DNA of 64,000 nucleotides from Lasiodiplodia sp. COLG20 (taxonomy: Eukaryota; Ascomycota; Dothideomycetes; Botryosphaeriales; Botryosphaeriaceae). The notes under the pieces were generated by a model. It did no database searches, had not been told where the DNA came from, and was given only the letters and a program-made list of their open reading frames with translations. The number at the start of each line of letters is the position of its first letter. The first letter of the stretch is position 1. The translations under genes and the position numbers were made by a program. Where the stretch lies: NCBI GenBank assembly GCA_009801085.1, contig VNWV01000019.1, positions 1 through 64,000 on the forward strand. The letters are read 5' to 3'. Below are positions 47,129 to 58,864 of this stretch, one piece after another.

Positions 47129-50100
47129 GATGGTGGTTGATTGATTGGTTGGCTTGTTGGATTGATGGATTGATGGAGGTGCTTGGGTGTTTGGGTTTCG
47201 AAATGGGCGTGCGGCGCCTCCCTTTTATGTCTCGTCCTTGCTGTGTACGTAGACCTGAGCAGATAGTGTGCAGTAGAATCTCCTAGGGAAGGATTCAGAC
47301 GTGAATGTGCTTGAGAATCTAACCTGTGGTTCGCACTTCTGTTCAAGTGTTGGTGGTTCTGTGGTGCGACTGTTGCCTGTTGGAAGCAAGGTCGCGATTC
47401 CGCATCCTCGTCTATACTTTCCATCGTGTTGGCGTCGCAGGTGCTCTGGGAGCATGCCGTCGAACTATTTTCCGTCACGGTGACATTGATGCAAGAAGCC
47501 AGATCGGCACTTTGACCTCTACCGTGAAGATCAGTGGGTCCTGGTGAGCATAAACGGCCAACGAGACAGTAGGAGTGTCTCACCTCACTTTCGCATCCTC
47601 TAGTTCAAACCGTGGCTGAAGAGATGGATACGACTTTCTCAATGCGTGTCTGACATCTATATGCGTTAGCGTAAGTTTCCACTTACTTGATAGCGTAGCA
47701 CTGCCACTAACGCTCTATGGTGGCTTACAGAGCGGCGGAAATTATTAAACTGGCCAACGGGAGCGTCTTTCGGGGACTTACTCAGAGAGCTTGATAAGCC
47801 ACTTGTAGAAGTTAGTCAAGCGTGCCCAAGTTCGTTAAATCCCCGGAATTTATTCTGCCCTATAGAAAACCACCGTAATGCAACAATAAAAGTAGTACCC
47901 TTCCAGACAGTGACGTTCTGCCAAGAGCGCCAAGACCCTGCCGTCATCTTAACCTATTCCTTCCCGCCAACGGCTTTACAATGATTGGTCTGTAAGACGG
48001 CTCAGCCGCACTGTACCGTTAGTCTATCGCCTGGTAGGGCATCCTCTGATCTGGTTTAGCTCTTACCTATCTGACACGACATCAAACATGAAACTGCAAC
48101 ACAGCTTCACCGCAACATTCAGCAGCTCGATGTCCGAATAGGCCTTCATTCCGTCGGACATATGTTCTAGAACTGCCCATCTGTATTCAGGACTTGCTTC
48201 CGTAGCACTATGGAATGAACACGTTCGGTGCTTCGATCGACGACGTCATAGCCGCGAAGTATGCATCGCGTTACATCAACCTTTGCTAGATCTTGGATTA
48301 TCCCAGCCATCTATCTGTCCCTGCAAAGTGCCACAGCCCACTTCCCAGATGTTCTTCCTGAGGCTCACCGCTTTCCTGATACGTTGCATTTGCAGAACTA
48401 ATTGGGTAATTTGCCAACTTGATGGACCGTTACATCTAAAGTGAGCTCTGATGAGCTTCTTAGATGGGTTCCCAGGTGAACACCACTAGACAAGATGGAT
48501 CTTCTAAGCCTAGCTGACCTTTCATCTTACAAGATGTTCGGAGCGGGGTACGCCAGAATATCTTTTCCCGGTGACGGACTCTCTTCCGTCCCCAAGGGTT
48601 CTTTCTACTGAACTGGTCTAATTCCTTAACTAAGAGACCTGCAGCTATGATTCTTTTCATCCAACTCGATTATACCTGCACCAAGAACTCCGGGCGGTCA
48701 TTCAGCTAAGGAGGAAGGCAGTCGGTACTATTCCTTCGTCTTGTAGTGAACAACCTAACAGTGCTCATCTGAGACAGGATCAACTAGTCGCAGCTACAAC
48801 ATGCACTTCGCCACCTATTTATCTGGATGGTGGCTAGCACAGGCATTTCAGCTCCGACTGGTAGCTCTTGCATCCCACTGAAGCATGCACTGTCGCCAAA
48901 TGTCTGGAACCTCCTGTCAGACTCTTCGGGAATAGCTTGATGCTTCTGCCTGGCGCCATAGTTGGTAGATATAATGGTTCTGAGGAAGACGGGCTGACAC
49001 TTCGTCAGAGACAGCGTCATCAGGATCGAAGAGGCGTCGAAGATGCATGCCCAGTCTAGTCGAAGGATTAAGTTGTGAGACCAAAACGAAACGGCCCCAC
49101 AGCCGGGAGGATCGAAATCACTAAGGAGGTAATGATCGTGGCCATGTTCATGGGGATCGGCTTCCCCTGTCAGCGCTTGGATTTCTGCCTGATTGGTTTC
49201 CTTGTGGCTAGCTGAAAGTATACGTTTTTGCTCGGGTATATGATGGTTTAGCGCAGAATTGATGCTAAGCTTCGGCAATAAGGAAGTTTGCAGACGATAC
49301 GTTCTTAGCTTTGAGGGGTTTACCTGGAGTGGTAGAGGTTCCAGGCGTCATTATGGAAATTCACATGCACGGTGGTTCCGTCATTCATCTCGCCCGGCTA
49401 CAGTGGAAATTCGGAGGTCAGAAGGTGCCAAATCGAATACATAGTACTATCGAGACAAATGATGGGATGTCCTGTCGTCTTGGTCTGGGATGTAGTCTGC
49501 TTAGTCGCTGGCTTGGTTGGACCGGAACTTCGTTGAACTGGGGCAATCAGTGTTTTTAGTCTAGAATAATAATGGTAGTAGATCTTCGTAGTAACTGAAA
49601 TGCAAGCTGGTAGAAGGATGTCTTAATATTAACAATGCAGCATTCCGGTTACTTCCAGGCACTGTAAAGCAGTCCCAAATTTGCATCATATCTCTGTGGT
49701 TGCATGTTCTTTGGTAAGCTACACGTTTCTTAGCACGAGGATATGAAACTGCTTGAAACTGAATTGAGATTCATGAATGTTGGGGTGAAAGCCTGCCTCA
49801 TCAAATTCTTGCCGTAGCGATGACGTTGAATTTAGGGCGACAACGGTCCGCAAGAACGCAGGGCGCATCACATTTTCGAATAAAGCTGTAAGGTAAATTT
49901 GAATGAGCCTAATTATTTTTACCGAGGATTTTCGAGCTACATTAAAATATCAATACAACAGGATGGTCCATACTTTTTCCTAAGCAACATGGAGATGGGC
50001 GTGTTAATGGTACGCTCTCGGCCAAACCCTACAACCGACACTCGGCGAAAACCTACGAGTGGAGCCCCGGCCAAAACCTACAGAACATGTAAAATCGACA

Positions 50101-50348
50101 TTGCACCACCAGAAAAGGCAGCAACGTTTAAGCCACTGGCCAAAAATGTCAAGCTACTCCCTGGAACCAGCCGAGTTGCCAAATAAGAAGATCAAAAAGA
50201 ATGAGCGAAAAGCGCAATCACGTGCGACATGAATGACTCAGCATGATCGATAAGATGGGCCACCCATCACACCATCGCTTGGCTACTACTTTCTTTCCTT
50301 CACCATCGCTTTATTCGCCGCCACAAAAACTTCGCCAACATTCCCGCC
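47129..50348. other. 3.2 kb gene-poor region
   Basis: It begins with the promoter of copy A, where a TATA-like CATAAAAG lies on the minus strand at about 47221-47229. Beyond that I see only short unsupported open stretches on both strands. No transposon motif, splice-supported gene or array was recognised. Confidence 0.45.
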
Positions 50349-52168
50349 ATGGCACCCAGCGACACAGATACAGCTCACACTCCCCTCCTCTCCAACACGC
50401 CTGCCCCGCCGGACAACCCGCTCACCCAGAATCCGCCGGCCGAAAATGACGTTGCCGCAACTCCGCCGGAAGGCACAGAGGTCGAGGTGCCAATGGCGGT
50501 GCGGAAGCGCCTCTACGTCTCGCACTTCCTCTCGACGTGGAACTCGCGCGTCTTCGAGTTCGGCGCCGTGCTCTACCTCGCGTCCATCTATCCTGGAACT
50601 TTGCTGCCGATGTCGGTGTATGCGTTGAGCCGGCAAGCGTCGGCCATCGTCTTGTCTCCGGCCATCGGGCGCTTCATCGACAACAGCAACAGACTCAAGG
50701 TTGTGAGGCTGTCAATTGGTGAGTGTGTCAAGGTCAATTTAAATTTCAGACGCTGACCGTATTTTGCAGTCCTGCAAAGGTTGACCGTTGCAATTTCCTG
50801 CGGTCTCTTCTGGTTCCTGGCCACAGGATGGAGCTGGGTTCATAAGCTGCAGTCTGGCGCGCTGGCTATTCTGGCGGTGCTTGCTTGCATTGAGAAACTT
50901 TGCGCCATCATGAATCTGGTTTCAGTTGAAAGGGACTGGGTATGTTGGAGGAAATCATCTTGCATTTCGTGTCATTTGCTCACCGCTATTGCAGGTTGTT
51001 GTCATCGCCGAAGAGAACGAAGGAGCTCTGAGAGGTACCCTGTCCTCTCGTAACAACGCACGAACTATACTAACTTCAATGCCAGTCTTGAACGCACAAA
51101 TGCGCCGGATTGACCTCATCTGCAAGCTCGCCGGACCATTCTTCATCTCCATCCTCGACGGCGTATCAACCGAAATCGCCATCCTGGTCAACCTCGGCAT
51201 GAACCTAGCCTCCATCCTCATCGAGTACTTCGCCATCGCCCGCGTAAGCCCCTCCCCCACCGCAACCCCACCTCCTCCACTAACCCACCAGGTCTACCAA
51301 ATCGTCCCCGCCCTCCAACAACCCAAGTCCTCCCCCACCCCCTCCTCCCCCGCCCGCCGCCCCCGCGGCCCCCTCCACACCCTCACCACCCTCCTCCACG
51401 CCACCACCCACGACCTCCGCACCTACTTCCACCACCGCGCCGTCCTCCCCTCCTTCGCCGGCGCCCTCCTCTACCTCACCGTCCTCTCCTTCTCGGGCCA
51501 GATGGTCACGTACCTCCTCTCCGCCGGCTTCAACGCGCTGCACATCGCCGTCGCGCGCACCGTCTCCGTCGCCTTCGAGCTGAGCGCGACGTGGATAACG
51601 CCACGCGTGATGGCCCGCATAGGGCCGATCCGCACCGGCATCTGGTTCGTCACGTGGCAGTCGTTGTGTTTGGCGGGTGGGGCGAGCGTGTTTTGGGGGA
51701 TGCAGGAGAAGCCGCTGGTGGCGGCGGGGGGATTGGTTGCTGGGTCGATTTTGAGTCGGGTGGGGTTGTGGGGGTACGACCTTTCGGCGCAGGTTATTAT
51801 TCAGGAGGTACGTTGCCCGGTTCCCTCCCCCTTCATGTGGGCGTTGCTAAGCATTCGACAAACAGGAAGTCGAGGCCGATCGCCGCGGCGCCTTCTCGTC
51901 GGTCGAGGCGTCGTGGCAGAGCGCCTTCGAGCTGTGCTCGTACGCGTCGACGATCGTGTGGGCGCGGCCGGACCAGTTCCAGTGGCCGGTTCTGCTCAGC
52001 TGTGTGGCTGTGTTCAGTGCGGGCGGGCTGTATGCGTCGTTTGTGCGTGTGCGGAGGGGCCACTTGCTGCATTTCTCGAAGTGCATCGAGCACCGGCCGG
52101 GTAAGGGAAGGCAGGGACACGGCGGGGCGCAGGGGTATGAGAGGTTGGTGCAGTCGCCGAATGTGTGA
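50349..52168 (+). CDS. Ferroportin-like iron exporter (SLC40 family)
   Basis: Six exons (50349-50718, 50770-50939, 50995-51034, 51086-51243, 51292-51807, 51866-52168) join in phase to 518 residues. The N-terminal tail is hydrophilic, followed by the family block RLYVSHFLSTWNSRVFEFGAV and LLPMSVYALSRQASAIVLSP, then IDNSNRLKVVRLSIVLQRL. Also VVVIAEENEGALRVLN, RRIDLICKLAGPFFISILDG and, after a Pro-rich cytoplasmic loop, LPSFAGALLYLTVLSFSGQMV. The C-terminal half has WGYDLSAQVIIQEEVEADRRG. This is the typical ferroportin order. Animal and plant members export Fe(II); direction and metal of the fungal branch are inferred. It sits between the two Cys-rich/EF-hand genes. Confidence 0.9.
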
Positions 52169-53219
52169 GGAGGGCGCGTGGTTGAGTGCGGAGAACTGGG
52201 CTGGTTTACCGGCGAAGGACGGGGAAAGTACGCACTTTCCCCGTTCTTCCCCGGTATACGCTGAAAAGGAGCATTATTAAAACTACCGGCAGTCACTAGA
52301 ATTATTGAAATCAGTGCTGCGGGTTGACCATACGGTGCGCGCTGTATCATTGTTTCCACAATCACAAGCACCTACATGTGTGAGTGAAATGTCTTGAGTG
52401 GAAATCAATGTCTGGTTGTAGTTGATGTTGGATCTAGACGCACACGAAAAGGGCTAACTCGAGTTGGTGCTGGGGCTAGACGAAAATTGAGTTGCTAAAG
52501 CTACTATTAGTAAGTGAAATTGCTGAATCTGTTGTTAGCGTGACATGTCCGCACCTGCAAACAGGGGCCCAGGCCAGCGCGACAAGCGACCAAGCAAGCG
52601 GCTTGCAAGCAGGCATTTTAGGCCTCCTTATTGGATCGATTTTGGAGCCCCGCTGTCCTTGCAAGCGGGCTCAATTGAGACCCCGGCCGCAAACCACCCT
52701 TTCTTCCAGAGCCGCTTGCGTCAGCCAGCAGAACCTTAATTTTTATGCGGGGTAAATTCCCTCATGCGGGTAGTGGGCAGGGGACTGTTACTTTCTAGTG
52801 ACTGCTTTAGCGCCATCACGCAAGTCTGACTTTATTCAGACACCTACTCTTAACTAAAATATAGCTATCAGTTCGCAATTGGCTTGAAAATTGTTGCTTA
52901 GAGTCGCCTGAGTAGGTCACGGTGATAGTAGAGCGCGAGAACAATGAGCTATGCAAGGCATTTACCAGCGGGACTGCTATTTTTAGTGCTTACTTAGTCT
53001 GTGACGCGCATGTTCCATGCGAAGTTGAGACACCCCTTGACCGACCTCTTTTTCCATCTCTTGCAGAATTTCGACCTCATCCCTTAGAGATCCTGTCTTC
53101 CATCATACGGAAACGTGAAAGTCGAGCGCAGCTATTGAATATATAAATGGTCGAGAGGCCTGCGTTCACTCATTAACCATCACTCCAAGACAACCAGCTT
53201 TCACATCACAAACTTCAAC
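52169..53219 (+). promoter_or_regulatory. Intergenic region with TATA box of copy B
   Basis: TATATAAA at 53140-53147 lies 73-80 bp upstream of the ATG at 53220. The remaining kilobase shows no gene. Confidence 0.5.
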
Positions 53220-53747
53220 ATGCGTTACTCAGCCATCTTTGCTGCTGCTTCTGCACTCCTTCCCTTGGTCAGCGCCGACTGCTGTAATGCCAATAAGTGT
53301 CTGCAAACAATGGGATGGGACGAGTGGTGCGCCAAGTGGGCATGCGACGATGACACGCAGGGTACCCCCTGCTGCGGCTATGGCGAGTGCAACATCTTCT
53401 GTTGCAACTGCGACGGCGGTATGTTGCAACCTGAGGCTGCATCGGGATTTTTCGCTAACATGGTACAGGATGTCGAGCTGGAAACAAGCGCAGAAGCCTC
53501 ATGTCCCCCAGAGACGATAAGGATGCCGCCGACGAAGCCTTTGCTGCTGCCGATACTGATAAGTCTGGAAACATCACCATGCAAGAGTACACCAACTACA
53601 TGAACGTTGGCAGTGATTCCGTGAAACACATCGCATGGTTCCTGAAGTAAGTAAATATTCGTTCCTTCTTGGATTGCTGCTAAATGATTCAGGCACGACA
53701 AGAACGATGACGGCGTCATTACCCCGGATGAAGTTTCGCGTGGTTAG
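53220..53747 (+). CDS. Secreted Cys-rich protein with paired EF-hands (copy B)
   Basis: Three exons (53220-53418, 53469-53646, 53693-53747) give 143 residues. Layout matches the copy at 46625-47128: signal peptide (MRYSAIFAAASALLPLVSA); a domain with twelve cysteines (DCCNANKC..., PCCGYGECNIFCCNCDGGC); a basic site NKRR at ~72-75; then two EF-hands with complete loops, DTDKSGNITMQE and DKNDDGVITPDE. Intron 1 falls after the GG of NCxGG|C (phase 1), and intron 2 just before the second EF loop (phase 2), as in copy A. Probably secreted and possibly cleaved at the basic site. The stretch CGxGxCxxFCCNCxGG is the best family signature. A role as a small secreted effector or a calcium-responsive cell-wall protein is speculation. 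Confidence 0.88.
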
Positions 53748-54244
53748 AGTCCTGCAACTACTCTGCCCTCTTGCATCCAGGGACGACTCTCACCGAATTG
53801 AGAAATGATAGAGCACTTGCACCCTGCATCGGGTGTTATGGGCCAAGGTATGCAGTCGTGGACTTCTAGTCCAAGTCTGGAACAGGTGGAAATATCTATC
53901 CAGAAATCAACCATGTTTCAAGGGGCAGCCCGCAACTCTATGTCACAGTATATAGTCTGCATCAGAATACATTCTCTATAAAGGTTCGGATTCATTCTCT
54001 ACAAATGTGCTTCGTTCTTAGAGTGCTCCTAAACCTTGTTCTACCACTCTAGGCTTATCCGAAAAAATTTGAAGTCGAGATGTTTAAAAAAAGAGAATAG
54101 CCTATGACATTGTTCAACTGATTAGTTTTTATAGAAAGTAAGCTAAACGAGGCGCGTTTGAAAGCCGAAAAGCCTTCTTTATCCTGATGTTTAAGTCCTA
54201 AAGAGCATTGTAGAATATCATGTAGATTGAAAGACTAGCTTTTG
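53748..54244. other. 3' gap, nothing seen
   Basis: About 500 bp between two convergent 3' ends, AT-rich in the second half (54040-54200). No feature recognised. Confidence 0.45.
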
Positions 54245-56077
54245 CTATCGCAAAGTCAACTGCGAGCTTCCCAGTCCTCCCTGATTATGGGCTTTGATTG
54301 CTTCACCGTTCATATAGCCCTCAACGTAGCAGTCCCCGATGACTTGAAATGTTCCCCTATCAAACCGTCGCAGAAGAATCGGGACACTGCATCCATAAAT
54401 GACCCATATACGATCTCCTTCGCGGGCCTCCTCAGGAACCAAAACCAACTTTGATCTATCCGAAACGGCAAGACGGCGGTGATTAAGCCATGGAAAACCG
54501 GTGATTTTATGGAAAGCGCTAGGCGTGTCCTCGAAATCTCCTTCCGGGTCACGATGACGGTTATAATCAAGGATTTTCTGCACATCCCGGTTCACATTGT
54601 CAATCGAATCATAATCACCGTCACAGAAATCTGTATCCAGCCAAAGGATAGAGATCAGCCGAGACCAGTCTTCGCCCGGATCCAGTATTTCGTTTGCCAT
54701 GTCGCACCAGCTGCAGAAGACTTTGAGTCGATGCCTGAGGAAATCCGTGCCCCTCGATGGAACTCGGAAACAGCGCCCAATACGGTCGATGGCGCCCAAT
54801 CGTAGACCTTTGCACCTTAAAAGTTTGCCATTTGGATGTATAAACAATTCGGCTTTTCTTCCAAGGCTAGCTGAGATTCCAGGACGTAGCTTATGAGAAA
54901 TCGGCGTAGACGTAACGTCTTGTGACCAGTCAGGCAGCCAACTCGGAAACCGGGGCCTCCCGTGAGATCGCAATCGAGAGCTGCAGAGGATATCCAGGCA
55001 ATGATCACTCCTTGGCTTGCCTGTGCAGTCGAATACGCAGTACTGAAATGCTTGCAGGTACACGTCCATGAGACTGAAGCAGTAGTTTGGCGTAAGTCTT
55101 TGGCTGTCCTCATCCAGTCTGGACAAGAAAAGTCCACAAAGGCCGTAAACCTTGTCCTTCGGATCAGTTGCCGCTGCACTTCGACAGGCGACTAGCTGCT
55201 CAAGAAACCACTCAGGACCCGTGATGCTAGGAAACAATGAGCGAGAGGCATATATCCATCTAAAATGCTTGTAGTAGAAGATCGTGCCTCCTAGGCTCAC
55301 CCGAGTTCCGTAAAGCTCGTTGAGTTTGTCAAGGGCTGCGCATGTTTGAGCGGCATCCTCCCAAGGAATCGTATAACGGCCGCATTGGATCTTTATATCG
55401 GTAGCGGAAATGAGCTCTTGCCGTATCCATACCCGTTGCCAGTAAGGACACACGGAGAAAAGATATGCAGTGTCGAATCCAGCATGCACAAGCTGTCTTT
55501 CGTAAAGGAAGTTGACGAATTTCTCGAGCTGTCGCGCGTTTGAGAAGTCCCGATTACCGAAGGAAGTTTTGACAGCGCGAATCAGCTTCACAGCGGCGCC
55601 AGCCTGTTCCGACGCGTCGCTTCCAAGCCAGCATATGACGCGAGTGGCAGACGCGTAGATCGGCACGATCTTCTGAACCTCCCGGAACGTCTCGACCCGA
55701 TTTTCCTGATTGATACAAAGTGCATCGACCCAAAGGCAGCGAGCTGAATGTCCTGGTAGTGGCCGGAGAGCACGCAGTGCATGCCAAAGATTCTCTCCCA
55801 CCCGCACTGAAATTCCGTTGACTTTTATGAGCCTTCGCTTTCTTGGGGAGCCCCAAGCATATGACAAAGCTTTATATGTTGGGCTGGTCGAGACTCTGGT
55901 GCGGAACATCTTGCACTGGATCTCATCGTTCTTCCCAGGTGGGAAAAGATGAATGAGGCGGAGGTCATCTTTCCCCATAGGCCGAAAGGTGGAATAACAA
56001 TTGCTGAATGGATGAAGTGGGATACTTTGTCCGGTAAACCACTGAGAAGCAGACTGTGAAGAAGCTGCTATAGGCAT
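54245..56077 (-). CDS. HET-domain protein
   Basis: A single exon of 610 residues. After a lead starting MPIAASSQSASQWFTGQSI come DDLRLIHLFPPGKNDEIQC and the HET domain: YKALSYAWGSPRKRRLIKVNG, ARCLWVDALCINQENRVETF, IYASATRVICWLGSD and WQRVWIRQELISATD. DPKDKVYGLCGLF marks the second conserved block. The C-terminus includes RFPSWLPDWSQDV and ends GDRIWVIYGCSVPILLRR and FQVIGDCYVEGYMNGEA, the classic tail of this large HET subgroup. The length is normal for the subgroup and no frameshift is seen. No NACHT, ankyrin or lipase domain is attached. Role in vegetative incompatibility is inferred from family. Confidence 0.93.
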   Translation of the reverse strand: MPIAASSQSASQWFTGQSIPLHPFSNCYSTFRPMGKDDLRLIHLFPPGKNDEIQCKMFRTRVSTSPTYKALSYAWGSPRKRRLIKVNGISVRVGENLWHALRALRPLPGHSARCLWVDALCINQENRVETFREVQKIVPIYASATRVICWLGSDASEQAGAAVKLIRAVKTSFGNRDFSNARQLEKFVNFLYERQLVHAGFDTAYLFSVCPYWQRVWIRQELISATDIKIQCGRYTIPWEDAAQTCAALDKLNELYGTRVSLGGTIFYYKHFRWIYASRSLFPSITGPEWFLEQLVACRSAAATDPKDKVYGLCGLFLSRLDEDSQRLTPNYCFSLMDVYLQAFQYCVFDCTGKPRSDHCLDILCSSRLRSHGRPRFPSWLPDWSQDVTSTPISHKLRPGISASLGRKAELFIHPNGKLLRCKGLRLGAIDRIGRCFRVPSRGTDFLRHRLKVFCSWCDMANEILDPGEDWSRLISILWLDTDFCDGDYDSIDNVNRDVQKILDYNRHRDPEGDFEDTPSAFHKITGFPWLNHRRLAVSDRSKLVLVPEEAREGDRIWVIYGCSVPILLRRFDRGTFQVIGDCYVEGYMNGEAIKAHNQGGLGSSQLTLR

Positions 56078-56909
56078 GTCGCTCTGTAGTTAAGGCTTAG
56101 CTAGCCGCCGGCTTGCTGACAGCTCAGGGTTTTCTTACATCAAATGATTCTGGTCAGGCTTTTGGCGCTGCACTTGAGTTTGCCTGTTCCACTACTAGGT
56201 GGCTAAATATTTTCAAGAGGGAGGCGGGGTCTGAGGTATCACTGTTGCAGTAACAAGAGAATCACAAGTGCCGCAAGGGTGCGGAAAGGCTGGAGCCTTT
56301 TAATGGGTATAAGCCTGGCCCCGCTTACCTTTGATGAGCCGCCACGGAAACACGGCACTCGTAAGATTCACATGTTTGCAGTAAGGCTGGGTCGCATTTA
56401 CCCCATTTCAGTAGCACAAGAAGCGCCTCAAACCGGAGCTAACTGCAGGGTATGGATCTTCACACATATGCGTGCTGCTCACGTCAGCCTAATTGCGCAC
56501 ATCTTATGCGAGGCTGCCAAATCAATAATCGAGACCAACAATCGATTGACGCACGAGCCACAGCTCGGGTGGTAGCGGTTTGTCCTTGACCATCAGCGAA
56601 AGCAATCTTTCTATCAATTTTGGTGACGTTTATTTAAACGATCGTGTCGGCTAGTAACTGCACGAAATTTGAATGAACTGAGCACAAACCCCACATTAAC
56701 ACCGCGCGACTCCCAACCCTTTTCTCCTTTTACCTCGGTCATCCTCGGTAGCTTTGTAGCTACTAGTACATCCGTCACCCGCACGCTTCCTGATACGTGG
56801 AAGTTGACCTACACACAAGATTCTATTCCGCTGATCCTGTCTCGACAAGCTTAGCTTGATATCACTCTAATAATATTACAAGCGAGGTTACAGAAGCACA
56901 TACCCATTT
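56078..56909. other. Intergenic region, no gene seen
   Basis: About 0.8 kb between the HET gene promoter side and the BTB gene 3' end. Short open stretches only. Confidence 0.45.
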
Positions 56910-57883
56910 TCAATTTAGAAGGCGTGCCACCTTCCTACAGACATCCGGCGGAAACGACCCTCCTTCTGCGAGCAGATCATTGAAACGTCTCGATGCTGTA
57001 AGTACTTTGAAGTTGTTCGTGACGTAGTCTGATACAATGTCGTGCAGCTGTGACGGATGAGTGTTTCCATCTTCGTGATTATACACCAGCCGTACGACGT
57101 GACAAATGTCTTCGGTGCGTTCAGGAAAACACTGAAAGATGTTCAAAGCCTCCGAAAGCTTCTGTCTGGCCAGCTCTTTCAGCCCTAAAACAAGGTAACA
57201 CTCGGCGAAATGATATACAGAGATGTGGCAGGCAAATGTCTGAGCGTAGCTCATGGTTGGCGACTGGTTCAGACCGGGAGCTGAATCGACCGGAAAGGAC
57301 AGCGGTGGCGGCGGCGGCGGCGGTGTGGCCTGGGCCTTCGCTTTCTTTCCTTTCTTCTTTGCCTTCCTGCTTAAAGGTGACCCCCATCCTCCCCACCCAT
57401 CCTCGTAGACATCCTCAGGCGGAGGATCAGCGGGCTGTGCGTCATAAGAGGGCTCAGCGACGGACTCCGGCTCAGGCTCAGGCTCGGGCACAACGACGAA
57501 CTTCGGCTCAGGCGGTGGCGGTGGCGATGGCGGAACAGGATCATCGGGGAGGATGTCGTTGTCCTCAGGTGTTAGCGTCACTTCGACCGGAGCGACAGCA
57601 CTGTAATCGCCTGAATGGATGAACTCGGCAAATCGGCAGAAGGTGTCGGGATCGACGTCCTTCAAGAACGCTTTTCCTTCTCGGGACTCCTTCATTCCGT
57701 TCGCCATCATCCTACCGAGGGGTCCTGAATAGCGAGAAACAAGGTTCTTGTACAGGCTGAACTGAATCTCTTCAGGGCCAATGTAGAAGTCGAATGTCCC
57801 GGCGCGGAAAGTCCTGACACAGGGTGTTAGATATGGTTGATAAAGCGATCACGGTTGCTATACTCTGAGTTGATTGCAGACAT
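56910..57883 (-). CDS. BTB/POZ-domain protein
   Basis: Two exons on the minus strand, 57864-57883 and 56910-57813, give 307 residues. The tiny first exon encodes MSAINSE and joins in phase 2 to TFRAGTFDFYIGPEEIQFSLYK. The BTB domain is recognised by FDFYIGPEE..FSLYKNLVSRYSGPLGRMM, then VDPDTFCRFAEFIHSGDYS. A long insert follows with acidic/Pro repeats (PPSPPPPPEPK, PEPEPEPESVAEP), a basic KAKKKGKKAKAQ and a poly-Pro run. The end, YHFAECYLVLGLKELARQKL, is the usual C-terminal part of fungal BTB proteins (BACK-like helices). BTB proteins often adapt substrates to Cullin-3 ligases or dimerise regulators. Specific role unknown. An alternative start at the first Met of exon 2 would remove half the domain. 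Confidence 0.87.
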
Positions 57884-58463
57884 GTTTGATGTGGATACAC
57901 TTTCACGGTCAGCGGCGTGGGGTGCCTGGAAAGATGAAATTTTGGAATGGAGAAGAGTTGCATGGAGAGGTTGGCTGCTTCATATGTTGAAATGATTGAA
58001 GGCCATCGGTCGATTGACTGCAGGGTACTGCAGGCATCCGTCAGATTAGGCAACAACCGGCGAATAGCCGCGCGCCACGGAGTTTCAACTTGCACTCCTT
58101 ACAGTGAACCTCAGCGCGGGTTTTCATATAGTCGCTTAATCTCAGCGGTACAGCGAATTAAGCGCGCTGCACAAGCGCCAGCCATGCGGTTCAGGTTCAC
58201 GTCACGTCGCGTATTGTGTCGAGATGTGGTCCTGAGACAGCGAAAGAGCAATCCCTGTTTTGTATACTGAATGCAGTTAGGCATAGGGCTAGTTTTCACG
58301 CTCAGTAGTTGCAAACATCTTTCTCTCTTAATTTCCACTCGTTGGTATTTTTGTCATCATTCATTTTGGTCATTGAACGAGCGTTACACCCAGTAAATCC
58401 AAGAACAAAAAAAAAAAAAGCCCGAACTCCCAATGCATAACCCCGCACAGCCCCCACCCTCTT
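57884..58463. other. Intergenic region, nothing seen
   Basis: About 580 bp. A poly-A run lies at 58408-58420. No coding feature recognised. Confidence 0.45.
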
Positions 58464-58864
58464 TCACCTATCCTCATCCTTACTTTCGCTAAGCTTCGGC
58501 AACTTAGCATCTGCAAGACACACCGTCAGCCGCATTCCTCCAACCAACCAACCAACCAATCCCCGCTTCCTCACGTGAGATACGTACCAGTACTCAAAAT
58601 CCTCTTCAACCTGCTCCCAATCGACTTCGACCGTCGCTTCCCATCGACGTCCTTCTCCTCCTCCAACTCCTTCCCGTCAGACGACTCGCTCGACACGGAA
58701 CCGTGGCCGCCGTTTTCGCGCGGGGTGGCCGTGTTTTGCTGGGCGGGGTGCGGGGGCGGGTCAACGACGTCAGGGTCGTCGCGATCGGAGTCCCAGTTGC
58801 TGTCGAACTCGGACGCCAGCGACTCTTTGAGTTCTTTTGAGAGCTTGATCGAGTAGCCGGCCAT
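58464..58864 (-). CDS. Small uncharacterised acidic/basic protein
   Basis: Two exons on the minus strand, 58588-58864 and 58464-58510, give 107 residues. It starts MAGYSIKLSKELKESLASEF, continues with an acidic, probably disordered stretch (DSDRDDPDVVDPPPHP) and ESSDGKELEEEKD, then a basic KRRSKSIGSRLKRIL, and ends STDAKLPKLSESKDEDR. The intron (58511-58587) contains a CCAA tetranucleotide repeat, and its phase 1 junction is clean. Without the splice the frame would end STGTYLT. No family, signal peptide or membrane segment recognised. Complete gene structure and balanced codon use support it as real. Confidence 0.7.

Noticed and set aside
56910..57710. Start of the BTB gene at the first Met of the long exon
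   Set aside because: A short upstream exon (57864-57883) joins in phase and restores the first half of the BTB domain.
58544..58564. CCAA tetranucleotide repeat as a functional element
   Set aside because: It lies within the intron of the small gene at 58464-58864 and is a simple microsatellite.
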